DNA of 23,739 bases from UBA6049 sp965662345 (GTDB taxonomy: Bacteria; Bacteroidota; Bacteroidia; Flavobacteriales_G; Salibacteraceae): positions 1 through 23,739 of the forward strand of contig CBFIHE010000036.1 of NCBI GenBank assembly GCA_965662345.1. The letters are read 5' to 3'. The notes under the pieces were generated by a model, which was not told the origin of the DNA, made no database searches, and saw only the letters and a list, made by a program, of their open reading frames with translations. The translations under genes were made by a program, and so were the position numbers. Below are positions 14,949 to 22,848 of this stretch, one piece after another; position 1 is the stretch's first letter; every line of letters begins with the position of its first letter.

Positions 14949-16828
14949 AACCTAAGTTTTCCTTCTTCTAATTGAACTTTGTTTTGGTCTATTAGTTCAT
15001 TTAACGCCTTTCTTACGGCTGTTGAGTCGGGCTCAGGGTAGGTTAGGATGAGTTCTTCTGGTGAATAGCTTGATTCTGTAATTCTCATGAGAATACTTTC
15101 TCTCACTTTCCTTGATTTATCAAGATGTTTCTGTTCTAGGCAAACATCACAAGCTCCGCATCTTTCAGCATCGGTTTCACCAAAGTAGTTAAGCAACTGT
15201 AAGTTTCTGCACTTACTTGTCTTAACATACTCCTCCATCGCCTCTAGACGTTTTAATGCCCGTTCTTTTTGTTGAGCATAGTTCTCTGGTGAGATTCTAA
15301 CGGAGTCTGGATGAAGCCGTTCTGTTAAAAAAGTAACCCTTGGTTCATCTGAACTTGGCCTGTAGTCTAGTATTTCGTGTTTGTTGAGTAGCGCCATTTG
15401 CTCTCTAAATGCATCTAAAGACATACGTGTTTTGCTCACAAGACTCTGTTCTTTTAGGTGCACGTAGTCATCAAAACACCCAGGGTGTGTTCTTAGTAGT
15501 AGTTCAACAAAAGACCCAGGCTTAGGATGTTTCACTTTAAACTCATATAGCTCACGACTTGACCGTGTTATATGGAAAGTGGCTGGTTGGAAAACAGATT
15601 CTGTAAATGCAAGTAACCCTTCTTTTTCTAAAAACTTGAGAGAATGGTAGAGAATACTAGAGTGTATTCCGTAGCGTTCTGCCATTTCAGATAAGTTCAA
15701 ATTGAACGTTTCCATAGCACCTGAGCCTGTTGCTAAATTGAGTACATTGCCCAAAGCATGGTAAACCCGCTTTATGGTTTCAATAGGAGGGAAGGAGCGT
15801 TCAAAAGCCTTTCTTAATTTGTACAGGTCTTCGTCATTAAACATTAATAGTGCAAACGCCTTGTGTCCGTCTCTTCCTGCTCTTCCTGCCTCCTGAAAGT
15901 ATGCCTCTGGAGATTCTGGAATGGTGATGTGAGCTACAAAGCGTACATCTGGTTTGTCTATACCCATACCAAAAGCATTCGTAGCGCAAATGACTTGGAT
16001 TTTACCTGTTATCCAATCGTTTTGGGTTTGTTGCTTCAAGCTTACTGGTAATCCTGCGTGATATGCCGCTGCAGAAACCCCACTAGAATTCAATAACCCA
16101 GTTATGTCTTGGGTTGCTTTGCGTGTTCCGCAGTAAACTACCCCTGATCCTTTTAGCTTAGTGGCCATTTTAATGAGGGTATCTGCTTTAGCATCGGTTC
16201 TACGAACCATATATGCTAAATTGGGCCTAGCAAAACTGTTGGTGAGTATATTGGATTCTGCAAACTTCAGTTTCTCACAAATGTCTGCTGCTACTTTTGG
16301 AGTTGCAGTAGCCGTTAAGGCAATAATAGGTATGCCAGGCAAGAAGTTTCTGATGTCTGCAACAGTGAGATACGAGGGTCTGAAATCATAACCCCATTGC
16401 GATATGCAATGCGCTTCATCTACGGCTATCATATTGATATCCATTCGATTTAGTCTCGCCAAAAACAAGTCTGTGCGAAGTCTTTCTGGTGAAACGAACA
16501 AGAATTTGTAAGCCTTGTAAACAGCATTCTCTAATGCGTTGTCAATCTCACGATAGCTCATCTCAGAAGTAATGGCTTTCGCTCGTATACCACGTTTTTC
16601 GAGACTCTGCACTTGGTCATTCATGAGTGCAATAAGCGGACTTATGACCAATGTTAGGCCTTCTTTGGCTAACCCTGGAACTTGATAGCAAATGCTTTTT
16701 CCACCACCAGTAGGTAGTAAAGCAAGTACATCTTTACCAGCTAGGGTATTGTTGATTACTTCTTCTTGGCCGGGTCTGAATGAATCATAGCCCCAGTAGC
16801 GCTTCAGTATGTTTACGGTGGTATCCAT
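14945..16828 (-). CDS. recQ: RecQ family ATP-dependent DNA helicase
   Basis: RecQ is a 3'-5' DNA helicase for recombination repair and stalled forks. The 627-residue protein shows Walker A TGGGKS at 40-45, the DEAH box at 137-140 within AVDEAHCISQWGYDFRPSY, and motif VI QEAGRAGRDG. The RQC zinc-binding site uses Cys540, Cys557, Cys560 and Cys563 (RCGACDVC). The protein stops soon after a short winged-helix-like tail (ALNELIDQNKVQLEEG) and has no HRDC domain. That makes it the shorter RecQ form seen in many Bacteroidota, which often carry a second, longer copy. It is first in a unit with the small lipoprotein (ATGA overlap). About 170 nt to the next gene (16829-16999) hold no recognisable promoter or terminator. 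Confidence 0.95.
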   Translation of the reverse strand: MDTTVNILKRYWGYDSFRPGQEEVINNTLAGKDVLALLPTGGGKSICYQVPGLAKEGLTLVISPLIALMNDQVQSLEKRGIRAKAITSEMSYREIDNALENAVYKAYKFLFVSPERLRTDLFLARLNRMDINMIAVDEAHCISQWGYDFRPSYLTVADIRNFLPGIPIIALTATATPKVAADICEKLKFAESNILTNSFARPNLAYMVRRTDAKADTLIKMATKLKGSGVVYCGTRKATQDITGLLNSSGVSAAAYHAGLPVSLKQQTQNDWITGKIQVICATNAFGMGIDKPDVRFVAHITIPESPEAYFQEAGRAGRDGHKAFALLMFNDEDLYKLRKAFERSFPPIETIKRVYHALGNVLNLATGSGAMETFNLNLSEMAERYGIHSSILYHSLKFLEKEGLLAFTESVFQPATFHITRSSRELYEFKVKHPKPGSFVELLLRTHPGCFDDYVHLKEQSLVSKTRMSLDAFREQMALLNKHEILDYRPSSDEPRVTFLTERLHPDSVRISPENYAQQKERALKRLEAMEEYVKTSKCRNLQLLNYFGETDAERCGACDVCLEQKHLDKSRKVRESILMRITESSYSPEELILTYPEPDSTAVRKALNELIDQNKVQLEEGKLRL

Positions 16829-16999
16829 GCAAGAAGCTAATTTACATTTTCTACTGTGGAGTTTGTAGAATTTCTTTTCTGCTCCATTTGAGTGTACTGG
16901 ATATTTTCAGTTTATACTGTAGATGTACAATCTAAGTGAGGATGGTGCTTCAAAGAGTCGTTCAACAGCATTGCAATAGTAGCCGAAGTAAGCGCTCTT

Positions 17000-17863
17000 T
17001 TAACTGGATTGTGTAGCTTTAAAATTAGTAAGGCTCTGACCGGTTTCTTTTTTGAAGAATTTTGAGAAATGAGCAGGGTCGTCAAAACCCAAATCAAAAG
17101 CAATTTCTTTTCCAGACTTTTCTGTGAAAAGCAACATCCGCTTTGCTTCTAATGCAATTTTAGCTGAGATTACCGCCTTCACAGATTTACCCGTGCCTGT
17201 TCGTATGACATCTTGCAAATGGCCTCTACTCACACTTAGTAAATGGGCATATTCAGACACCTTGTGAAGCGAATTATAGTTCTCGTCTAAAAGACTAAAG
17301 AAATCAGCAATTAATGATGATCCTGCATGAGCCTCATGGGGTGTATTTTCATGCTTGGTTACAATGCGGTCCATTTCTACAAAAAGTAGTTTTAACCATG
17401 CTCCTACAGCTACTTGAGAAAAGTCTTTCTCTTCACTCAATTCTCTGATGAGGGGATTCATTAACGACTGTAGAGATTTATATTCTTCTCTGGATAAACA
17501 AGCGAGAGCATCTGCAGGCGCTCCTGGGTTTGCCAAACGACAAGTTATGGCATGTTTCAGAAGAAAACTAGGTTTAAAAACGAGCACTTGTCCTTTAGGC
17601 TTAGCCGATGTGATTACCTGATGAACTTGCCCTGGCTTTATGAGATAGGCTTGAAAAGCGGATAGCTCATGTTTTTGAAAATCAACAACATGGCTTCCTT
17701 CGCCTTTTTCTACGAGCATAAGTGTATAGTAGGCATGCCTATGAGGCTTATCGGGTTCTCCGCCTTGGAATTCATAAATGTCTTCCATGGTTTTGAATGC
17801 GATGTTAACCACTAGGTCGCCATCTTTATCTAAGGCATAAACGGGTAGGAAGTCTGCTTGCAT
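17000..17863 (-). CDS. AraC family transcriptional regulator
   Basis: This 287-residue protein has an N-terminal cupin-like sensor domain (about 25-110, with KPHRHAYYTLMLVEKGEG and LIKPGQVHQV). The C-terminal double helix-turn-helix of the AraC/XylS type lies at about 210-283 (SRGHLQDVIRTGTG, then EIAFDLGFDDPAHFSKFFKK). The inducer cannot be predicted. The start ATG shares its A with the msrA stop (TAATG), so it is translationally coupled to msrA and lies last in the unit. This position suggests it may respond to, or control, an oxidative or envelope condition handled by the upstream genes, but that is inference. No terminator is seen after it. Confidence 0.94.
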   Translation of the reverse strand: MQADFLPVYALDKDGDLVVNIAFKTMEDIYEFQGGEPDKPHRHAYYTLMLVEKGEGSHVVDFQKHELSAFQAYLIKPGQVHQVITSAKPKGQVLVFKPSFLLKHAITCRLANPGAPADALACLSREEYKSLQSLMNPLIRELSEEKDFSQVAVGAWLKLLFVEMDRIVTKHENTPHEAHAGSSLIADFFSLLDENYNSLHKVSEYAHLLSVSRGHLQDVIRTGTGKSVKAVISAKIALEAKRMLLFTEKSGKEIAFDLGFDDPAHFSKFFKKETGQSLTNFKATQSS

Positions 17864-18519
17864 TATTCTTTCAACTTGGCTTTAAAAGCTTTCTTGAATT
17901 TTTCCATTTTTGGCTTAATTACGTAAGAACAGTAAGGCTGCTCTCCGTTTAGACTAAAGTAATCTTGGTGGTAGTCTTCTGCCACATAGAACGTTTCAAA
18001 GGCTTCAACCTCTGTTACGATAGGGTTGTTGAATGCACCAGATTTATCCAATTCTTCTATGTAAAACTCGGCTTCTTCTTTTTGAGTATCTGTGTGATAG
18101 AAGATTGCAGACCGATATTGTGTGCCTACGTCATTTCCTTGTTTATTTAAAGTAGTAGGGTCGTGGGTTTGAAAAAATACTTCCAACAGCTCTTTGAAAG
18201 ATATTTCTGTAGGGTTATATGTAACTTGAACAACTTCTGCATGACCTGTTCTACCAGTGCACACCTCTCTATACCCTGGGTTCTTAATGTCTCCACCACT
18301 GTAACCTGATTCTACTTTAGATACACCTTTTAGTTCTTGGAATATAGCTTCTACACACCAGAAACATCCCGCTCCTAATGTTGCTATAGCTGTTGTGTCG
18401 TTCATTGGTATTAATTCTTTTTCAAGTGTCTTATTTTCTTCTGAATGGGGGCTGCCACAAGCAGTAAAACTAAATAGCAACACATAAATGATTGCTGAGT
18501 TCTTAATTAAAGTGCGCAT
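17863..18519 (-). CDS. msrA: Peptide-methionine (S)-S-oxide reductase MsrA, lipoprotein form
   Basis: MsrA reduces the S-form of methionine sulfoxide in proteins. The 218-residue protein has a lipoprotein signal (LLFSFTAC, lipidated Cys21) before the catalytic domain, so it should act in the periplasm, anchored to a membrane. The catalytic motif GAGCFWCVEAIF places Cys52 in the active site. KVESGYSGG, GHAEVVQVTYNP, THDPTTLNKQGNDVGTQYRS and HQDYF follow as in the family. A late Cys in QPYCSYV may serve as a resolving residue. The gene follows the 66-residue membrane protein after 9 nt and overlaps the AraC gene by 1 nt. A periplasmic reductant source is needed but is not in this window. Confidence 0.95.
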   Translation of the reverse strand: MRTLIKNSAIIYVLLFSFTACGSPHSEENKTLEKELIPMNDTTAIATLGAGCFWCVEAIFQELKGVSKVESGYSGGDIKNPGYREVCTGRTGHAEVVQVTYNPTEISFKELLEVFFQTHDPTTLNKQGNDVGTQYRSAIFYHTDTQKEEAEFYIEELDKSGAFNNPIVTEVEAFETFYVAEDYHQDYFSLNGEQPYCSYVIKPKMEKFKKAFKAKLKE

Positions 18520-18528
18520 TTCTCAATT

Positions 18529-18729
18529 TTATAAACGTAACATACGAACGCGTTCAATAACGCCTTGTCCGAATAACGACAAACCAGCGTTAAATGTTGT
18601 AAGAGCTAATGTTCCGTACCAAAACCAGTTGCCGTTTTGCGCTTTTACTAAAATTGCTTCACCCAAAAAGCTCAACCCCATTCCTGTAAAGATTAAACCT
18701 GAAATGCTGTAGATTAGCCAATTCTTCAT
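18529..18729 (-). CDS. Small membrane protein of unknown function
   Basis: The 66-residue protein starting at the ATG 18729 (MKNWLIYSISGLIFTGMGLS) is chosen over the upstream ATG 18822, which would overlap the divergent methyltransferase start. Two hydrophobic segments are visible, at about 4-22 and 34-54, separated by the short polar stretch KAQNGNWFWYG, so it is probably a two-pass inner-membrane protein. The tail is basic (ERVRMLRL). The msrA gene follows after 9 nt, suggesting one operon of membrane protein, msrA and AraC regulator. I recognise no family. Confidence 0.7.
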   Translation of the reverse strand: MKNWLIYSISGLIFTGMGLSFLGEAILVKAQNGNWFWYGTLALTTFNAGLSLFGQGVIERVRMLRL

Positions 18730-18730
18730 G

Positions 18731-18759
18731 TTTGTAATTTTAAGATACCATTGTATTTG
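18731..18759 (+). promoter_or_regulatory. Possible promoter of the polysaccharide locus
   Basis: TTTG (18731-18734), a 17-nt spacer and TGTATTTG (18752-18759), one mismatch from TAnnTTTG, lie about 47 nt before the methyltransferase start. They sit in the divergent gap with the 66-residue protein gene. Confidence 0.4.
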
Positions 18760-18806
18760 CATAATTATAAAAAGGCAGGTTAAATGCTGTACTATTATCC
18801 CAAGTT

Positions 18807-19646
18807 GTGAGAGTGGAACCATTCAGATACATTAAAGACTTTGATTACAGCAAAGGCTGGGATGCGTATGCAGAAGAATATGCCGCGCTTCCTAAAAGCG
18901 GTGGTGTCTATTTGTTAACCAAAACTTTGATGCATAGAATCGTCCAGAAATACATGGGCAAAAGTCAAAATCACCATGTACTAGACTTTAACTGCGGAAC
19001 AGGAAATGACTTCCCATACTTTTTAGAGAATAATTGGAAAGTGACGGGGGTAGATGGTTCTAGAGGTATGTTAAATAAAGCGCATGAGAATTTTGAGGAT
19101 AGCATAAAGGCAGGGCGCTTGTCATTGTATGAAATACTCACCGAAAACATGCATCAGAATATGTTTGAAGCCAATTCATTTGACTTGATTTTTTCGGTTA
19201 CAGGCGGGTTCAGTTATTTAACGGATGAGCAGCTATTGCGAACCAATCGTATGTTAAGTAATTGGCTAAAACCCAACGGGGTGCTAGTAGTTGCTAATCT
19301 CAATAGATTTTGCATAAGTGAAGCACTGTATTTTTTAGCTAAAAGAAACCGTAAACGGGGGTTGCAGAGATTTAGTCAAAAGACCGAGGTGAATATTTTG
19401 GGAGAAAGCTATACCATGTATTTGCGCAGCGTTTACAAGTTAAAATCGCTTTACACGCGAAGTTTTGAAATTGTAAAGATGCATCCGCTTTTAGCTTTTA
19501 CTCCACCGTATCAAACTGGACACAAGCCATCAAGTGGTTCTTTGATGAAATACGAAAAATTAGAAAGTTGTGTACTTGATTTCTCACCTCTTTCGGTAAT
19601 CGCAGATCAAGTTGTTACCGTTGCAAGAAAGAAGGGTCATGGCTAG
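18807..19646 (+). CDS. Class I SAM-dependent methyltransferase
   Basis: This 279-residue protein has a Rossmann-type SAM site: motif I VLDFNCGTGNDF (58-69), acidic loop VTGVDGSRGML near 79-89, and a FDLIFSVTGGFSYLT segment in the position of motif II. The C-terminal third (YFLAKRNRKRG, then LRSVYKLKSLYTRSF) is basic. The start is the GTG 18807 or the GTG 18813; no ATG is available before the conserved YIKDFDYSKGWDAYAEEY opening. It overlaps the sulfotransferase by 8 nt (ATGGCTAG) and opens the polysaccharide locus. Methylation of a sugar or lipid carrier is plausible from the context but not shown by sequence. Confidence 0.88.
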   Translation: MRVEPFRYIKDFDYSKGWDAYAEEYAALPKSGGVYLLTKTLMHRIVQKYMGKSQNHHVLDFNCGTGNDFPYFLENNWKVTGVDGSRGMLNKAHENFEDSIKAGRLSLYEILTENMHQNMFEANSFDLIFSVTGGFSYLTDEQLLRTNRMLSNWLKPNGVLVVANLNRFCISEALYFLAKRNRKRGLQRFSQKTEVNILGESYTMYLRSVYKLKSLYTRSFEIVKMHPLLAFTPPYQTGHKPSSGSLMKYEKLESCVLDFSPLSVIADQVVTVARKKGHG

Positions 19647-20427
19647 AAGTACTATCATCTTTGAGCATATTCCAAAAACTGCTGGTAGTACCGTGAACAG
19701 TTTGCTACAAAGGAAATACGGTAGTAAGATATATCACATAGAGTCTTTACATACGCTTGAAAGCATAGACCGTTTTCGAAACTTTACAGAAGAGAAAAAA
19801 AGAGATTACACGCTAATTAGAGGACATGGTGCGAGTTTGCTCGCTAGTGCGGTTGAAAACCCCAAACTGTTTACTTTCTTGAGAGATCCAGCTGAACGGA
19901 TGCTTTCTCAATACAATTATTTGAGAACACGAGACGACCACAGGAGTGCAGAAAAGGCAAGGAAGTATTCGCTCATTGATTTCCTGTCTTACTCAAAAGA
20001 AATGGGAGAAGACAATTTGATGACTCGCTTCTTATCTGGAAAACTTGAAGCTACCCTAGGAGGAAAGCCAGAGGCCGTATCAAATGCTGACTTAAAAGAA
20101 GCTTTGGAGCGCTTATCTACATTTGATCATGTTTTTTTAGTAGAAAATTTTGACACTTCCCTATTGCAACTGAAGAATTGGCTGAATTGGAAAACACCTC
20201 CGTTTTACGGTGTAGAGAACAGGAGTGAGGGGATTCGCTTTGGTTCGCTGTCAGCATTGGAGGTTGAAGCCATTAGAAAATGTGAATATCTTGATGTGGC
20301 ACTATACGAGCATGTAAAAAAGCAAATGACAGCACGCTATGAGGTCTCATCTCAGGCCCTTTTTTGGTTCAGAATCCAGAATCAAATGTTTAACTACATC
20401 CGCTCTGCGTATCGCGTATTCAAATAA
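19639..20427 (+). CDS. Sulfotransferase family 2-like protein
   Basis: The start is the ATG 19639, which opens MARSTIIFEHIPKTAGST; an earlier ATG at 19612 lies inside the methyltransferase gene. The protein has 262 residues. The PAPS 5'-phosphosulfate loop IPKTAGST is at 11-18, and the 3'-phosphate loop FLRDPAERMLSQYNY is at 80-94, as in Golgi-type and bacterial carbohydrate sulfotransferases (Sulfotransfer_2). RGHG at 61-64 and the late FLVENFDTSLLQL are also family-like. It should transfer sulfate from PAPS to a hydroxyl, most likely on a sugar given the neighbours. It lacks a signal peptide, so sulfation would occur in the cytoplasm, before export. Confidence 0.88.
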   Translation: MARSTIIFEHIPKTAGSTVNSLLQRKYGSKIYHIESLHTLESIDRFRNFTEEKKRDYTLIRGHGASLLASAVENPKLFTFLRDPAERMLSQYNYLRTRDDHRSAEKARKYSLIDFLSYSKEMGEDNLMTRFLSGKLEATLGGKPEAVSNADLKEALERLSTFDHVFLVENFDTSLLQLKNWLNWKTPPFYGVENRSEGIRFGSLSALEVEAIRKCEYLDVALYEHVKKQMTARYEVSSQALFWFRIQNQMFNYIRSAYRVFK

Positions 20428-20497
20428 ATGCTTGGCTATTTTAAACACCATGTAGAGAAGAAGTGAATACAAGCTTCTAGCACTGTAAGGCAATATG

Positions 20498-20505
20498 TAC
20501 ATTTG
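20498..20505 (+). promoter_or_regulatory. Possible -7 box for the Wzz-like gene
   Basis: TACATTTG matches TAnnTTTG perfectly and lies 21 nt before the ATG 20527. It covers the TTG 20503 that would otherwise be the earliest start, supporting the ATG. No clear -33 TTG is seen. Confidence 0.35.
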
Positions 20506-20526
20506 GAAACCTATTGGTTCGGGAAA

Positions 20527-21360
20527 ATGGAGAGCGACTTAAGACCTACTTTCTTTAGTAAATGGCTACGGTCATGGTTCGATTTTATGATAACCCTCTT
20601 ACGCTATGCAGTGCACGGTATTAGACGTTATTGGTTTGTTTACTTGTTGATATTTGGGTTGTTTGCAACAGTATTCTACCTTCATTCAAGTACCGTTAAA
20701 AGCTACTACAAAGCAACATCTAGTTACACTTATCTCTATTTACCAAAGAAGGTATACGGTGATATGCTTTACGATTTAGAATTGCTTGTAGAAGGAGATC
20801 AAACAGATCGTTTTTCAGAAGTATTGAAGGTGAAAAAAGAAGTTGGTCAAACGCTATTGAGTTTTAAAGCTACTAACCTGATTAATAAACCGCTACATGA
20901 AGATTACACAACAAAAGCGGTTCCATTCTATATACATTTAGAGGTTGAGTCTGAAGAGCATTTAACAGCTCTTCAAAAAGGGATTACAGATTTTCTCAAT
21001 AGAAATTCATTTGCCAAAAAGAAAGAAGCAGAGCGGTTGAAAAAAGAGAAGCTTAAGCTCAAAGAGCTAGACTATCAAATTCATTATGTAGATTCTTTGC
21101 TTCACATTTACTCTGGAGAAAGTGACACGAGCAGCTTGGCCGATTGGATGCAATTTAAATTTGAAAAAGAAACAGCTAGGTTTAGTGTAGCTCAAGCAGC
21201 TGAAGTACGTACTCCCGTTAGCTTGCTTAAGGCATTTCAGCCCATTCATATAGATCGCTCCCAGGTTGTTTCAGAATTACTGCGGTATTACGCACTGCTG
21301 GCTTTGTGTATTTCAGTAGTGGTATCAACAGGCCTGTATTGGTATAAACTCAATGAGTAA
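20527..21360 (+). CDS. Wzz-like chain-length/polysaccharide co-polymerase protein
   Basis: The product has 277 residues from the ATG 20527, with TM segments near both ends: one at about 35-53 (YWFVYLLIFGLFATVFYL) and one at about 255-272 (LALCISVVVSTGLYW). The large middle part should be periplasmic and contains a charged coiled-coil-like stretch at about 163-192 (AKKKEAERLKKEKLKLKELD). This two-TM plus periplasmic coiled-coil layout is that of Wzz/PCP proteins, which set the length of surface glycans. It lacks a cytoplasmic kinase domain and shows no obvious Pro-rich motif before TM2. Sequence identity to Wzz is not directly evident, so the call rests on layout and neighbours. It overlaps the flippase start by 8 nt. 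Confidence 0.7.
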   Translation: MESDLRPTFFSKWLRSWFDFMITLLRYAVHGIRRYWFVYLLIFGLFATVFYLHSSTVKSYYKATSSYTYLYLPKKVYGDMLYDLELLVEGDQTDRFSEVLKVKKEVGQTLLSFKATNLINKPLHEDYTTKAVPFYIHLEVESEEHLTALQKGITDFLNRNSFAKKKEAERLKKEKLKLKELDYQIHYVDSLLHIYSGESDTSSLADWMQFKFEKETARFSVAQAAEVRTPVSLLKAFQPIHIDRSQVVSELLRYYALLALCISVVVSTGLYWYKLNE

Positions 21361-22813
21361 GGTCTTGCGAATAAAAGAGTTTAAGAACCTGAATAACTCC
21401 ATTTGGAATGTACTGGAGGTACTTCTTACACCACTAATTTTCTTTGTTTCCATTCCCATTTTCCTGCGTTTGTTAGGTTTAGAGAAGTATGGGATTTGGA
21501 TGCTTGTGAATTCTATTGTAGTAGTGATGCAAGCATTTAATTTGGGATTGAGTTTTTCCACCTATAGAAATGTTGCTGGTGCAATCAAATCAGATGATTC
21601 CAAACAGATTCTTTCTACCATAAACACGAACTTAACTCTGAATACATTGATTTTTGCAGTAGCTATTGTTGCTGGGTTGGTGCTTTCTGCAGGGGTATAC
21701 AAATACGGTTGGTTCATTGAAGGCAACATTCAGAAAGAAGAACTAATACTGTCTGTATTAATTGGAACCATCATTCTTTTTCTCAAGCTTACTGAGCAAA
21801 TTCTTTTCAATGTCTTCAGGGCTTTTGAAGTCTTTAAATACGTAACGATAGTGGCAGTTTCCATAAAGGTATTGGTCGTACTTACCAATGTTTTGATAGC
21901 CTATACAAATCAAAGCGTAGCCTTAATACTGGCAAGTACTGCTTTCTTTACACTTGCTGGAATTGTAGCAAGTTTTATTCTATTAAGACGATTTGTACCA
22001 GCTTACAGAATTTCGTTTTATTGGAACAGGACGCTGATTAAATACGAAATAAACTACGCCTTACTAATTTGGTTACAGAATGTGGCTGTTATTTTCGTGT
22101 ATCAGGGCGACCGACTTTTAGTTTCTTATCTCTTTGGCTTGTCTGTATTATCGTACTATGCCATAGTTTCAACGCTCTTTAACCACATACACATGGCGCT
22201 GTCTTCATTAACGGCATGGGTGTTTCCCAGAACCATTAAAATAACTGGTAGTGAAGAAGATTCACAGCGCTTCTACACGAATGTGCGGAACTTTTCAATT
22301 GTAGCCTCTGTATTCATCCTATCTGTCTTTAGCCTTGTGTCTGACCCACTACTTTCAATATGGTTAGGTCAAGAAAGATTTAGCGCAATCAGGGATATAC
22401 TGCATGGATTCATGGTTTTTGAATTCTTTTTCGTCTTTACGATTGTACCCAATCATTTTCTAAATGGCTCTGGAAGAGAGAGGTTTCAACTTAAAAGTGT
22501 GGTGTTGTACACCTTCTTAAATGCGCTTGGTATAGGGATAGGAGCGCTTGTTTTTAATACTGTAACTGCTATGGTAACTGGGCTGGCTGTAACCACCCTT
22601 TTAGGAATGTTTGTGTATCATATAAGTATCAATCATAGCTTAAATCATTTGAATGCAGGAATAGGTAAGTTGTTACTGCTCTTTCTACCATCTGCCTNNN
22701 NNNNNNNGGACACCTACCTTCTCAAATTTGGTCTATTTGTAGCGGTACTTATCGGTCTTTACCTTGTTTTTATACGAGGCAATCGTTCAGATTTTAAAGT
22801 TTTACTCCAATAG
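21353..22813 (+). CDS. Wzx-like oligosaccharide flippase (MATE/MOP superfamily), crossing a 10-N assembly gap
   Basis: This 486-residue, very hydrophobic protein has about twelve to fourteen predicted membrane segments. The N-terminal motif IFFVSIPIFLRLLGLEKYGIW, followed by LVNSIVV, is typical of polysaccharide flippases (Polysacc_synt family), as is the central loop with WLQNVAVIFVYQGDRLLVSYLFG. It should move lipid-linked sugar units across the inner membrane. The start overlaps the Wzz-like gene as ATGAGTAA. The run of ten N at 22698-22707 falls in the last membrane region; the frame is kept on both sides (FLPSA before, DTYLLKFGLFVAV after). Exact residues there are unknown and the true gap size may differ. 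Confidence 0.88.
   Translation: MSKVLRIKEFKNLNNSIWNVLEVLLTPLIFFVSIPIFLRLLGLEKYGIWMLVNSIVVVMQAFNLGLSFSTYRNVAGAIKSDDSKQILSTINTNLTLNTLIFAVAIVAGLVLSAGVYKYGWFIEGNIQKEELILSVLIGTIILFLKLTEQILFNVFRAFEVFKYVTIVAVSIKVLVVLTNVLIAYTNQSVALILASTAFFTLAGIVASFILLRRFVPAYRISFYWNRTLIKYEINYALLIWLQNVAVIFVYQGDRLLVSYLFGLSVLSYYAIVSTLFNHIHMALSSLTAWVFPRTIKITGSEEDSQRFYTNVRNFSIVASVFILSVFSLVSDPLLSIWLGQERFSAIRDILHGFMVFEFFFVFTIVPNHFLNGSGRERFQLKSVVLYTFLNALGIGIGALVFNTVTAMVTGLAVTTLLGMFVYHISINHSLNHLNAGIGKLLLLFLPSAXXXXDTYLLKFGLFVAVLIGLYLVFIRGNRSDFKVLLQ
22698..22707. other. Assembly gap (10 N)
   Basis: Ten undetermined bases lie inside the flippase gene. They mark a scaffold join or masked bases. The flanking frame is consistent with a small true gap, but its size is not proven. 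Confidence 0.98.
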
Positions 22814-22848
22814 AAAAATCGGTCAACATATCGTTTGTTTTAGTCGTA

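Noticed and set aside
16912..17103. Minus-strand 63-codon frame overlapping the AraC gene 3' end
   Set aside because: It reads the C-terminal HTH region in another frame and continues into non-coding DNA; no independent support.
20428..20526. Possible terminator between the sulfotransferase and Wzz-like genes
   Set aside because: Only a broken 4-5 bp pairing (GAAG with CTTC) is present and no T-run follows.
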